Positions 5,485 to 12,453 of a DNA stretch of 12,453 nucleotides are shown here, in pieces (position 1 is the first letter of the stretch; each line of letters starts with the position of its first letter). The DNA comes from VGEM01 sp033764265. GTDB taxonomy: Bacteria > Pseudomonadota > Alphaproteobacteria > Rhodospirillales > Rhodospirillaceae. Under the pieces are notes generated by a model. It was not told where the DNA came from and searched no databases. It saw only the letters and a list, made by a program, of their open reading frames with translations. The stretch lies in assembly GCA_033764265.1 (NCBI GenBank), contig JANRJB010000169.1, forward strand, positions 1-12,453, read 5' to 3'. The translations under genes were made by a program, and so were the position numbers.

Positions 5485-6959
5485 GCGGCTGGCGCGCCCG
5501 GGTGCCCGCCCGAATGGCCGTTCGGCCGCTGCGGCAGCGTGATGGGACCGGCCAAGACGCGACGCACCAGGACCATGGCCATGACCGCAACGACGAATGT
5601 CGTCAGCGCCATGGCGATGAACACGCCCTTGACGCCGAACAGCGCGGCTCCGGCGTAGGCGAATGGAATTTGCAGCACGAGCGACTTCGCCGCGCCGATC
5701 GCCATCGCCGGCATTGGCTTGGCCAGCGCGTTCAGGCAGCTCGAGGCGGTGTTGATCAGGCCCATGCAGCCATAGCTGACCGGCACCGCCATCAGGTAGA
5801 AGCCCGCCATGGCGATGACATCGGGCGAGTCCGAAAACTCGGCGGCGATCCACGGACCGGCGGCGAACAGCACCGCGGCCACCGCCAGGCCGTAGATCAT
5901 CGCCGCCTTCTGGGCGAAGGCCATCGCCTCTTTGACGCGGTCCAGCCGCCCCGCGCCGGCGTTTTGGCCGACGAATGGCGCAATCGAGATCGACAACGCC
6001 ATCACGAAGATCAATGAGAACATTTCGATGCGCGTGGCGATGCCATAGGCGGCGATCGCGCCCGCGCCAAACGAAGCCACCAGCGAGGTCATGATGGCGC
6101 TTGAGACCGGCGTGATCATTTGCGTGCCGGTGGCCGGCAGCCCAATGTGCAATAGCTCCCGCCACGACGCCAGCACGCGCGCCGGCCGTGGCAGGTCGTA
6201 GGACAACGCGTGCATGCGCACGTGCAACACGAATAGCGAGGCGACGAAGGTAATGACGCGCGCCAGCAACAGCGCCACGGCCGCACCCTGCAGGCCCATC
6301 CCCGCGATGCCGAAGGCGCCGAAAATCAGGATCGGATCGAGGATGATGTTGATCATCGCGGCGACGGCCATGATCAGACTGGGGAATTTGGCATCACCGA
6401 AGGCGCGGATGACCGAATTGGCGATCAGCGGCACCACCATGATCGGCATGCCGTAGAACCACACGCGCATGTAGCTTTCGACGTGGACGATGATGTCGGG
6501 CGCAGCGCCCAGCGCCAAAAACAGCGGATGCATGGCGAGCGCGCCGCCGACGGCAAAAACGACGGCGACCAGAAAGCCCAACAGCAGGCTGTCGGTGGTC
6601 AGCACGCGGGCTGAAGCCATGTCGCCGCTGCCGTAGACCCGCGCCACCACCGAGGTCACGCCGGTACCGAGCCCGATGGCGATGGCATGCAGAATCATCA
6701 CGACCGGAAAGGTAAAGGCCAGCGCGGCCAGTTGGGCGGTGCCCAACTGGGCCACGAAATAGGCGTCGGCCAGTTGGAACGTCATGGTCGCCAGGCTGCC
6801 CAACATCATGAAGCCGGCCAGATTGAGGACCTGGCGGCGCACGTCGCCCTCGGTCAAGCGAACGCCGGGTCGGCGTCGAGGCGGCGTTGTGGGGGCGCCA
6901 GCAGAGGACTCTGCCGGAGGCGTTGTCCCGCCATCTGCGATACGATCGTGAGGAGTCAT
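5478..6959 (-). CDS. MATE family efflux transporter
   Basis: A 493-residue inner-membrane multidrug and toxic compound extrusion transporter, expected to export cationic or drug-like compounds by Na+ or H+ antiport. About twelve hydrophobic segments form two similar halves. Typical motifs include FQLADAYFVAQLG (61-73, with D65), IRAFGDAKFP (184-193) and MINIILDPILIFG (202-214) in the first half, and FVGQNAGAGRLDRV in the second. The first 36 residues form a polar, Pro/Thr-rich tail of low conservation; no better internal start exists before M51, so I kept ATG at 6957-6959. No strong ribosome site is seen. The gene is divergent from the ABC operon across 203 bp and converges with the uncharacterised gene. 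The family is certain, the substrate unknown. Confidence 0.93.
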   Translation of the reverse strand: MTPHDRIADGGTTPPAESSAGAPTTPPRRRPGVRLTEGDVRRQVLNLAGFMMLGSLATMTFQLADAYFVAQLGTAQLAALAFTFPVVMILHAIAIGLGTGVTSVVARVYGSGDMASARVLTTDSLLLGFLVAVVFAVGGALAMHPLFLALGAAPDIIVHVESYMRVWFYGMPIMVVPLIANSVIRAFGDAKFPSLIMAVAAMINIILDPILIFGAFGIAGMGLQGAAVALLLARVITFVASLFVLHVRMHALSYDLPRPARVLASWRELLHIGLPATGTQMITPVSSAIMTSLVASFGAGAIAAYGIATRIEMFSLIFVMALSISIAPFVGQNAGAGRLDRVKEAMAFAQKAAMIYGLAVAAVLFAAGPWIAAEFSDSPDVIAMAGFYLMAVPVSYGCMGLINTASSCLNALAKPMPAMAIGAAKSLVLQIPFAYAGAALFGVKGVFIAMALTTFVVAVMAMVLVRRVLAGPITLPQRPNGHSGGHPGAPAAA

Positions 6960-7104
6960 GGAAACATCATGAAATTGCGTCCATTGATCACTGCCGTTCC
7001 GGCATCGTCAAGCCGCCCGTCTGGAACCGGTCGACAGGAGAACCGCCTGCGCAGCCAGCGCATTGCCGTCATGCGGAAGCGGCGACATACGGCGGCGTAT
7101 TTCA

Positions 7105-7113
7105 TGCTATAGA
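7105..7113 (+). promoter_or_regulatory. Possible extended -10 for the ABC efflux operon
   Basis: TGCTATAGA (7105-7113) fits an extended -10 (TGn-TATAAT-like) about 50 bp before the ATG at 7163. No good -35 is present, which extended -10 promoters can tolerate. It lies in the 203-bp divergent gap (6960-7162), where I see no GANTC site, operator-like repeat or small gene. Confidence 0.25.
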
Positions 7114-7162
7114 GCCGGTTCAACCTCTCCGTGCAACCCTGCCGAACCCGGTTCGCCGCGTC

Positions 7163-7930
7163 ATGGCCAATTCCGCCGCCACCGAGAGTATCGCGAGCCC
7201 GGCGCCGCTGCACGATCGGCGCGGCGCCCGCCTTACCTTCGAGGCCCATGGCCTGACCAAGACCTATGACACCGGCGAGACCTCGGTGCATGCCTTGCGC
7301 GGCGTCGACCTGACCATGAGCGAAGGCGAACTGGCGGTGCTGTTGGGCCCCTCGGGCAGCGGCAAGTCGACCTTGCTGAACATTTTGGGAGGATTGGATC
7401 AGCCGACGAGCGGAAGTTTGTATTTCCGCGGGCAGGAAGTGACCGCGTTCTCCCAGGACGAACTGACAAACTACCGGCGCGACCACGTCGGGTTCGTGTT
7501 CCAGTTCTACAATCTGATCCCCAGCTTGACCGCGCGCGAGAACGTGGCATTGGTGACCGAAATCGCCTATCGGCCCATGCGTCCCGAGGAAGCCCTTGAG
7601 ATGGTCGGGCTCGGCCATCGGCTCGATCATTTTCCGGCACAGTTGTCCGGTGGCGAACAGCAGCGCGTGGCGATCGCGCGCGCCATCGCCAAGCGACCCG
7701 ACGTGCTGTTGTGCGACGAACCCACTGGTGCGCTCGACAGCAAGACCGGGATTGTCGTGCTGGAGGCAATCGTGCGGGCCAATCAAGAGCTGGGTACGAC
7801 CACCGCCGTCATTACCCACAACGCGGTCATGGCCGAAATGGCCGACCGGGTGTTCAGGTTCGCCGACGGGCACATCGTCTCGGTCACTGCCAACGCCACC
7901 AAGTTGACGCCGAAAGATTTGTCCTGGTGA
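7163..7930 (+). CDS. ABC transporter ATP-binding protein (MacB/LolD type)
   Basis: A 255-residue cytoplasmic ATPase that powers the permease encoded next to it. Walker A is GPSGSGKST (62-70), the Q-loop is in FVFQFYNL (Q114), the signature is LSGGEQQRVAIARA (161-174), Walker B is VLLCDEPTGALD (181-192), and the switch histidine is H219 in VITHN. The LNILGGLDQPTSG segment and overall length are typical of the MacB/LolD/FtsE branch, which works with FtsX-fold permeases. The frame is open back to 6887, but that stretch runs antisense to the MATE start region and is not family-like, so I chose ATG at 7163; residues 1-22 are variable. The stop is 7 bp before the permease start, so it is the first gene of a three-gene operon. 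Confidence 0.92.
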   Translation: MANSAATESIASPAPLHDRRGARLTFEAHGLTKTYDTGETSVHALRGVDLTMSEGELAVLLGPSGSGKSTLLNILGGLDQPTSGSLYFRGQEVTAFSQDELTNYRRDHVGFVFQFYNLIPSLTARENVALVTEIAYRPMRPEEALEMVGLGHRLDHFPAQLSGGEQQRVAIARAIAKRPDVLLCDEPTGALDSKTGIVVLEAIVRANQELGTTTAVITHNAVMAEMADRVFRFADGHIVSVTANATKLTPKDLSW

Positions 7931-7937
7931 CCGGCCG

Positions 7938-9710
7938 ATGGGTGCCTTGATCCGCAACGTTCTGTTGGCATGGTCGCAGCGCATTGATATCTCGGCGCTG
8001 GACCGCAAGTTGCTGCGCGACCTGTGGCGCCTGAAGGGTCAGGCGTTCGCGATTGCCGTCGTGGTGGGCGCGGGCGTGGCGCTTTTGATCGGCGTATACG
8101 GCTGCGTCGCGGCCCTGCAGCTGAGCAAGGACGCCTTTTACGACCGTTATCGCTTCGCCGATGTCTGGGCCAATGCCAAGCGGGCCCCGGACAGCTTGCT
8201 CGCCAAGATCGAGGCTATTCCGGGCGTCCAGTTCGCCGAAACGCGCATCGTCGTCGACGTGACGCTCGACCTGCCGACCCTGCCCGAGCCCGCCCGCGGG
8301 CGTGTGATCTCGCTGCCCGAGGGCCGCCACCCGCTGCTCAACGACATCGACCTGCGCGAGGGCACGTTGCCGGTTTACGGGCGACCGAACGAGGTGGTGG
8401 TGTCGGAATCGTTCCTGCGCGCTCATGGCCTCGGCGTCGGCGACACCATCTCGGCGATCATGAACGGCAAGAAGCGCAGGCTCAGTGTGATCGGCATTGC
8501 GCTGACGCCGGAATACATCTACGCGCTCGCCCCCGGACAAATCATGCCCGACGACAAGCGCTTCGGCGTGATCTTCATGGGCCGCGAGGCGCTGGCCGCG
8601 GCGTTCGATCTTGATGAGTCGTTCAACAACGTCACGGTCAAGCTGGCCCACGGCGCCGTCGAACGCGACGTTCTGGACGCGCTCGACCACCTGCTCGGGT
8701 CCTACGGCGGCATCGGCGCCCACGGCCGCAAGGATCAGCTTTCGGATTTCTTCCTGTCCAACGAACTGGCGCAACTCAGTTCCTCGGGCGCGATCGCGCC
8801 ACCGATTTTTCTGGGCGTGGCCGCGTTCCTGCTCAACATCGTCATGACGCGTCTGGTCGCCACCGAGCGCGAGCAGATCGGCGTGCTGAAAGCCTTCGGT
8901 TACACCGATTGGGACGTGGGCCTGCAGTACTTCAAGCTGGTGATGGTCGTCACGTTGATGGGTCTCGCCGTCGGCGTCGGCATGGGACTCTGGTTCGGCC
9001 AGGGCCTGGTGGCGATGTACACCACCTATTTCAAGTTTCCGCTGTTGGCCTATCGGGTCGAGCCCGATGTTTTCGCCATGGCCGCCGGCGTCACCGTGCT
9101 GGCCGCGGTGATCGGCGGTGTCGGCGCGGTGCGCGCGGCCGTGCGTCTTTCGCCGGCCGTGGCCATGGCTCCGCCGGTGCCGACCTCTTACCGCCGCAGC
9201 AGGCTGTTCGGTGCGCTCGGCCGGTTCCGCGTGACCCAGCCCACCCGCATGATCTTCCGACACGTGATGCGCTACCCGCGCCGCACGGGCTTGACTGTTC
9301 TCGGCATCGCGTTCTCGGTCGCCCTGCTGATCGCCTCGCTGTTTTTCATGGATTCGGTCGAGGAAGTGGTCCGCGTTTATTTTTACCAATCCGAGCGCCA
9401 GACGCTGACCGTCAACTTCGTCGAGCCGCGCGGAACCATCGTCGAGCAGGAGATCCGCCACCTGCCCGGCGTGCTGACGACCCAGCCGGTGCGTGCGGTG
9501 GCCGTTCGCCTGCGCAACGGCCCACGGCAGGAACGCACGTCGCTGATCGGCCTGGTGCCCAATGCCGATCTGAATCGCGTCCTCAATACCGACGATCGGC
9601 CGATCGACCCGCCCGCGGGCGGCATCGCCCTCAGCAAGCACTATGCCGACAAGCTGGGCCTGAAACTCGGCGACACCGTGACGGTGGAGGTGATGCAGGA
9701 GCGTCGGTAG
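7938..9710 (+). CDS. ABC transporter permease (FtsX/MacB type), N-terminal part ending at an in-frame amber codon
   Basis: This 590-residue product covers the first three quarters of an inner-membrane permease with two FtsX-type halves. A first membrane segment (about 36-60) is followed by a large periplasmic domain (61-285). Three membrane segments of the first FtsX domain follow (about 286-308, 333-358, 378-402), with the typical ATEREQIGVLKAFGYTDWDVG (308-328, quoted in part) coupling region. The second half opens with a membrane segment at about 449-471 and enters its periplasmic domain, then stops at TAG 9708-9710 after VMQERR. The same frame continues without another stop to 10352. Without the last three membrane segments the protein is unlikely to work unless TAG is read through. 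The start ATG at 7938 is 7 bp after the ATPase stop. Confidence 0.85.
   Translation: MGALIRNVLLAWSQRIDISALDRKLLRDLWRLKGQAFAIAVVVGAGVALLIGVYGCVAALQLSKDAFYDRYRFADVWANAKRAPDSLLAKIEAIPGVQFAETRIVVDVTLDLPTLPEPARGRVISLPEGRHPLLNDIDLREGTLPVYGRPNEVVVSESFLRAHGLGVGDTISAIMNGKKRRLSVIGIALTPEYIYALAPGQIMPDDKRFGVIFMGREALAAAFDLDESFNNVTVKLAHGAVERDVLDALDHLLGSYGGIGAHGRKDQLSDFFLSNELAQLSSSGAIAPPIFLGVAAFLLNIVMTRLVATEREQIGVLKAFGYTDWDVGLQYFKLVMVVTLMGLAVGVGMGLWFGQGLVAMYTTYFKFPLLAYRVEPDVFAMAAGVTVLAAVIGGVGAVRAAVRLSPAVAMAPPVPTSYRRSRLFGALGRFRVTQPTRMIFRHVMRYPRRTGLTVLGIAFSVALLIASLFFMDSVEEVVRVYFYQSERQTLTVNFVEPRGTIVEQEIRHLPGVLTTQPVRAVAVRLRNGPRQERTSLIGLVPNADLNRVLNTDDRPIDPPAGGIALSKHYADKLGLKLGDTVTVEVMQERR
9708..9710 (+). other. 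In-frame TAG inside the ABC permease gene
   Basis: The codons around it read GAG CGT CGG TAG GTC AAG CAG. The reading frame before and after is the same (both at coordinates divisible by three), and the thirteen codons to the next ATG are open. A single substitution from CAG, AAG, GAG, TGG or TAC/TAT would restore a sense codon. Confidence 0.9.
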
Positions 9711-9749
9711 GTCAAGCAGGTCCAGCTCACGCAGATCGTCGAGCAGTAC

Positions 9750-10352
9750 ATGGGTTTCGCCGCCTTCATCAGCCTCGAGGGCCTCAACCGGCTGATGAGC
9801 GAAGGACCGACCGTGACCGGCATTCACGTGCTGACCGATGCCGCCCATGCCGATGCGCTTTACAAGCGACTGAAGAACACGCCCGCCGTGGCCGCCGTGA
9901 ACCAGACCGCCGCGGCCATGCTGAACTTCCGCAAGACCCTGGACGAGACGATGTACGTGCTGATCGGCTTCTACATCGCGTTTTCAAGCCTGATCGCTGT
10001 CGGCGTGGCCTACAACAGCGCGCGCATCGCGCTGTCGGAACGCGCGCGGGCGCTGGCCTCGCTGCGCGTGCTGGGCTTTACCCGCGCCGAGGTGGCCTAC
10101 ATTCTCCTGGGCGAGATCGGCATCCAGACCCTGCTGGCGCTGCCGCTGGGTTGCCTGTTGGGATTGGGCATGGCCTACGCCCTATCGCCGATGCTGCGCA
10201 CCGAAATGTACGACTTTCCATTCCTGATTTCCGACGCCACCTTCGGCCTGTCGGTGGCGGTGGTGCTGGTGTCGGGCCTGGTCTGCGCCGCGCTGATCCG
10301 GCGGCGGGTTTACCGCCTCGACCTTGTTTCCGTTCTCAAGACGCGAGAGTAA
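9750..10352 (+). CDS. ABC transporter permease, C-terminal FtsX domain (downstream of the amber codon)
   Basis: This 200-residue open stretch from ATG 9750 continues the upstream permease frame; the coding signal actually begins at 9711. It contains the end of the second periplasmic domain (GLNRLMSEGP), then three membrane segments at about 68-90, 118-145 and 163-183, which are the FtsX core of the second half. ALSERARALASLRVLGFTRAEV (94-115, quoted in part) is the conserved coupling region facing the ATPase. There is no convincing ribosome site before 9750, so independent translation is doubtful. The product ends LDLVSVLKTRE, a common C-terminus for these permeases. The stop is 3 bp before the adaptor gene, so the operon continues. 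Confidence 0.75.
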   Translation: MGFAAFISLEGLNRLMSEGPTVTGIHVLTDAAHADALYKRLKNTPAVAAVNQTAAAMLNFRKTLDETMYVLIGFYIAFSSLIAVGVAYNSARIALSERARALASLRVLGFTRAEVAYILLGEIGIQTLLALPLGCLLGLGMAYALSPMLRTEMYDFPFLISDATFGLSVAVVLVSGLVCAALIRRRVYRLDLVSVLKTRE

Positions 10353-10355
10353 CCA

Positions 10356-11582
10356 ATGGCCGATAGCCCAACCGAAACGGCGCGCCAGGCCCGTCCCAAT
10401 CCGTGGGCGCGCCGCCTGCGCACCGTTGGCGTGATCGCGGTCGCCATCGTCGCCCTGCTCGCCTGGGCGATGCGCCCGCAGCCCGTGCCGGTGGACCTGG
10501 CCACGGTCAGCCGCGGCGATCTTATGGTCACGATCGACGACGAAGGCGAGACGCGCGTGAAGGACATCTACATCGTCTCCGCGCCGGTGGCGGGGCGGGT
10601 CGAACGCATCGAACTCGAGGTCGGCGATACGGTCGTGGCCAACGAAACCGTGCTGGCCCTGTTCCAGCCGCAGGACCCGGCGCTGCTCGACGTGCGCTCG
10701 ATGAGCGAGGCCCAGGCCGGCGTGCGCCTAGCCGAGGCCGAGCGCGACAGCGCCGCGGCGCAGCTGGACTTCGCCCGGTCCGAACTGAAACGCCAGGACC
10801 AGTTGCTCGTCCAGGGCAACGTGTCGCAGGCGGCCTTCGACCGCGCGACCATGCAGGTGCGCACCGCCGAGGCGGCGCTGGCCTTGGCCCAGGCCAACCT
10901 GATCAAGCGTCAGTCCGACCTCAACACCGCGCGCGCCGCCATGGCCAAAGCCGGCCGCCAGACCGGCGGGCCGGTGCGCATCGACTACATCCCGGTGCGC
11001 GCGCCGGTCGACGGCCGCGTGCTCAAGCGCATGCAGCAGAGCGAAGGGCTGTTGGCCGCCGGCACGCCGCTCTTGGAAATCGGCAACCCCATCAACCTCG
11101 AAATCGTCACCGACCTGTTGTCGGCCGACGCGGTCAAGGTCAAGGCCGGCGACGAGGTGATCATCGAGGACTGGGGCGGGCCCGAGGCCCTGCGGGGCGT
11201 GGTGCGCCGCGTCGAGCCGTTCGGCTTCACCAAGGTGTCCGCACTGGGCATCGAGGAACAGCGCGTCAACGTCATCATCGATTTCGTTTCGCCGTACGAG
11301 GCCTGGCGCAGCCTGGGCCACGGCTACCGGGTGCAGACCCGCATCGTCACCCTGCGCCGGTCGAACGTGCCCAAGATTCCGGTCAGCGCCCTGTTCCGCA
11401 CCGGCGCGGACTGGACGGTGTTCGCCGTCGAGGACGGACACGCCCGCCTGCGCATCGTGACACTGGGCGGACGCAACACGCTGGAGGCCGAGATCGCCAC
11501 CGGCCTCGCCGACGGCGACCGGGTGATCATGCACCCCAGCGACAAGGTCCGCGACGGCGTGGCGGTCGAAGCGCGGGAGTAG
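10356..11582 (+). CDS. HlyD-family efflux periplasmic adaptor subunit
   Basis: A 408-residue membrane fusion protein expected to join the ABC ATPase/permease pair to a TolC-like outer-membrane channel, making a MacAB-like tripartite exporter. An N-terminal anchor lies at about 22-38. The first lipoyl half is IYIVSAPVAGRVERIELEVG (71-90), then a helical hairpin rich in Ala, Gln and Glu (about 116-198), the second lipoyl half YIPVRAPVDGRVLK (211-224), and beta-barrel and membrane-proximal domains to the end (VPKIPVSALF, 338-347). The start ATG at 10356 lies 3 bp after the permease stop, behind GCGAGAG. It is the third gene of the operon; no outer-membrane factor follows. It has an intact frame, unlike the permease. 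It is only distantly like the HlyD-type fragment at the left edge. Confidence 0.9.
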   Translation: MADSPTETARQARPNPWARRLRTVGVIAVAIVALLAWAMRPQPVPVDLATVSRGDLMVTIDDEGETRVKDIYIVSAPVAGRVERIELEVGDTVVANETVLALFQPQDPALLDVRSMSEAQAGVRLAEAERDSAAAQLDFARSELKRQDQLLVQGNVSQAAFDRATMQVRTAEAALALAQANLIKRQSDLNTARAAMAKAGRQTGGPVRIDYIPVRAPVDGRVLKRMQQSEGLLAAGTPLLEIGNPINLEIVTDLLSADAVKVKAGDEVIIEDWGGPEALRGVVRRVEPFGFTKVSALGIEEQRVNVIIDFVSPYEAWRSLGHGYRVQTRIVTLRRSNVPKIPVSALFRTGADWTVFAVEDGHARLRIVTLGGRNTLEAEIATGLADGDRVIMHPSDKVRDGVAVEARE

Positions 11583-11601
11583 CGGCCCGCGTCGTCGCTT
11601 C
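11568..11601. terminator. GC-rich hairpin between the adaptor gene and the PEP-CTERM gene
   Basis: CGCGGG (11572-11577) pairs with CCCGCG (11586-11591) around an 8-nt loop, extended by GAAG (11568-11571) with CTTC (11598-11601) across a bulge. It spans both convergent stops, which are 17 bp apart. It lacks a T-tract, so termination in either direction is plausible but unproven. Confidence 0.35.
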
Positions 11602-12453
11602 AAGCGGCCACTTTCTCCGGCACGGTCCGACGGCGCCGCAGCGCTCCCAGCCCGAACAGACCCAGGCCGAACAACGCGGCGGCCCCCGGCACCGGCACAC
11701 CTGCGACATCGCCCGAGAACACGACGCCGAAGCCGTCGGGGCTGAACGTAATGGCGGTCTCAAGCCCCTGGGGCGTACCGAGGTATTCGTACTGAATGTC
11801 GCTAAACGACAGCGAACCGGCGACGTTGATGAAATCGAACGAGCTGCCGCTGAGGTACTGCGCCCCTTCGCCGAAGATGAATCGGAACACCACGTTGCTG
11901 AAGCTGGTGTTGCCCGACACGTTCAGCACGTCGTACTGGCCGGGCGCAAAGCCGTTGACCTCGATGTCGATGGTGCCCCCGGTTTGGGTGTAGTCGCCGA
12001 AGATGTCGAGTGTCCCGGGCGAACTGCCGGGCACCACGAACCCGCCGTTGTTGATGACGTTGCCCTGAACGCAGCCGATGCCGCCCAAGAGGCTGCCGGC
12101 GAAAATCTCCACCGTGGGCGCCTTGATGCAGCCACCGTTGGCCAGCAACACCGTGCCATATCTGGGGCTCGCGCCACCCGCCCCGATACCGATGTAGTCG
12201 CTGGCCTCGACCAGCGAGCCGGCACCGTCGACCAGTATGGTCGCCGCCGCCGAGGTTGCTCCCAATAGGCCGATGCGGCCCTGGCCGGCATCGGCGGTGG
12301 TGGTGACCGTGCCGCCATCACGCACCTCAAGCCGCCCGGTCGAGCCATTCAGACCGAGAAGCAGGTCGGCGCGCGAGTTGCTGTCGGTGCTGGTGTTGCT
12401 GGCGGTGAACTCGCCGCCGTTGACGATCAACGTGCCGGACGTGCCCGCGACGA
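11600..12453 (-). CDS. Exported beta-rich protein with PEP-CTERM/VPLPA-like sorting tail, C-terminal part
   Basis: The frame is open to the right edge, so the signal peptide and N-terminus lie outside the window; a TTG at 12428-12430 is only an internal codon. What is visible (about 283 codons) is rich in Gly, Thr, Ser and Asn, with repeated short beta strands of the autotransporter-like kind: GTLIVNGGEF, GRLEVRDGGTV, ATILVDGAGSL and GTVLLANGG. PGSSPGTLDIFGDYTQTGG and YDVLNVSG are common in PEP-CTERM beta-helix proteins. The tail is VPVPGAAALFGLGLFGLGAL followed by RRRR: the tripartite signal of motif, membrane helix and basic end, recognised by exosortase-type systems. The motif is VPVPG, a variant close to the alphaproteobacterial VPLPA class. 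Likely surface or matrix-associated; no exosortase gene is in the window. Confidence 0.85.
   Translation of the reverse strand, partial: VAGTSGTLIVNGGEFTASNTSTDSNSRADLLLGLNGSTGRLEVRDGGTVTTTADAGQGRIGLLGATSAAATILVDGAGSLVEASDYIGIGAGGASPRYGTVLLANGGCIKAPTVEIFAGSLLGGIGCVQGNVINNGGFVVPGSSPGTLDIFGDYTQTGGTIDIEVNGFAPGQYDVLNVSGNTSFSNVVFRFIFGEGAQYLSGSSFDFINVAGSLSFSDIQYEYLGTPQGLETAITFSPDGFGVVFSGDVAGVPVPGAAALFGLGLFGLGALRRRRTVPEKVAA

Larger units (their letters stand above)
7938..10352 (+). pseudogene. Whole ABC permease frame with one internal stop
   Basis: Read as one gene this is 804 codons with a stop at codon 591, giving the full MacB/LolC-like layout of two FtsX halves. Nothing else is damaged: no frameshift, no second stop, and normal family residues on both sides. 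That indicates a very recent single-base change (for example CAG to TAG), a sequencing error, or rare readthrough. Whether it is a true pseudogene cannot be decided from this sequence. Confidence 0.6.

Noticed and set aside
9708..9710. Pyrrolysine or programmed readthrough at the TAG
   Set aside because: ABC permeases are not known to use pyrrolysine, no downstream element or known readthrough context is apparent, and a point mutation or error is simpler.
7884..9848. A 654-codon open frame on the minus strand
   Set aside because: It lies antisense to the ABC permease, whose plus-strand translation has clear family motifs. The minus product is His/Asp/Gln-rich low-complexity sequence typical of the reverse of GC-rich coding DNA.
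10403..12268. A 621-codon open frame on the plus strand crossing the adaptor gene into the PEP-CTERM gene
   Set aside because: It is an Arg/Gly/Ala-rich shadow of the adaptor frame that then runs antisense to a recognisable sorting-tail protein; no family features.
1..12453. Mobile elements, tRNA/rRNA genes, CRISPR arrays, defence systems
   Set aside because: I looked for transposase motifs, regular spaced repeats and tRNA-like cloverleaf sequence and found none; all long frames are ordinary chromosomal families.

Overview
The window is GC-rich and carries an alphaproteobacterial gene set. GcrA, a DUF1491 protein and a stand-alone motA point to that class. The VPxPG-type C-terminal sorting tail and the overall mix suggest a free-living motile member, perhaps Rhodospirillales-like; the order-level placement is inference. 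Genes are packed tightly on both strands, no gap without a gene reaches 300 bp, and I see no RNA gene, insertion sequence or CRISPR array.

Layout. (1) 2-265 (+): the C-terminal end of a type I secretion HlyD-family adaptor. (2) 269-1096 (-): an MBL-fold metallo-hydrolase, convergent with it. (3) 1386-2345 (+): a D-2-hydroxyacid dehydrogenase (glyoxylate reductase type). (4) 2353-2730 (-) gcrA and 2878-3225 (-) DUF1491, then 3365-4231 (+) motA and 4406-5470 (+) an uncharacterised helical protein. (5) 5478-6959 (-): a MATE efflux transporter. (6) 7163-11582 (+): a tripartite ABC efflux operon made of an ATPase, an FtsX/MacB-type permease and a HlyD-type periplasmic adaptor. (7) 11600-12453 (-): the C-terminal part of an exported beta-rich protein with a PEP-CTERM/VPLPA-like tail.

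Three things stand out. First, the permease reading frame (7938-10352) is cut by one in-frame TAG at 9708-9710, with the rest of the frame intact on both sides: a recent nonsense mutation, a sequence error, or readthrough. Second, GANTC, the CcrM methylation site read by GcrA, is concentrated in the three intergenic gaps of the gcrA-DUF1491-motA-unknown block: six sites in about 460 bp, against about thirteen in the other roughly 12 kb by eye. One pair overlaps a plausible gcrA promoter, which suggests a GcrA/CcrM-controlled locus that includes a motility gene. Third, convergent genes meet with gaps of only 3-17 bp, and at three of four junctions an inverted repeat spans both stop codons, probably serving as a shared bidirectional terminator.

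I found no clearly novel defence or mobile system. The best candidate for undescribed biology is the uncharacterised gene at 4406-5470 with its GANTC-rich upstream region next to motA.
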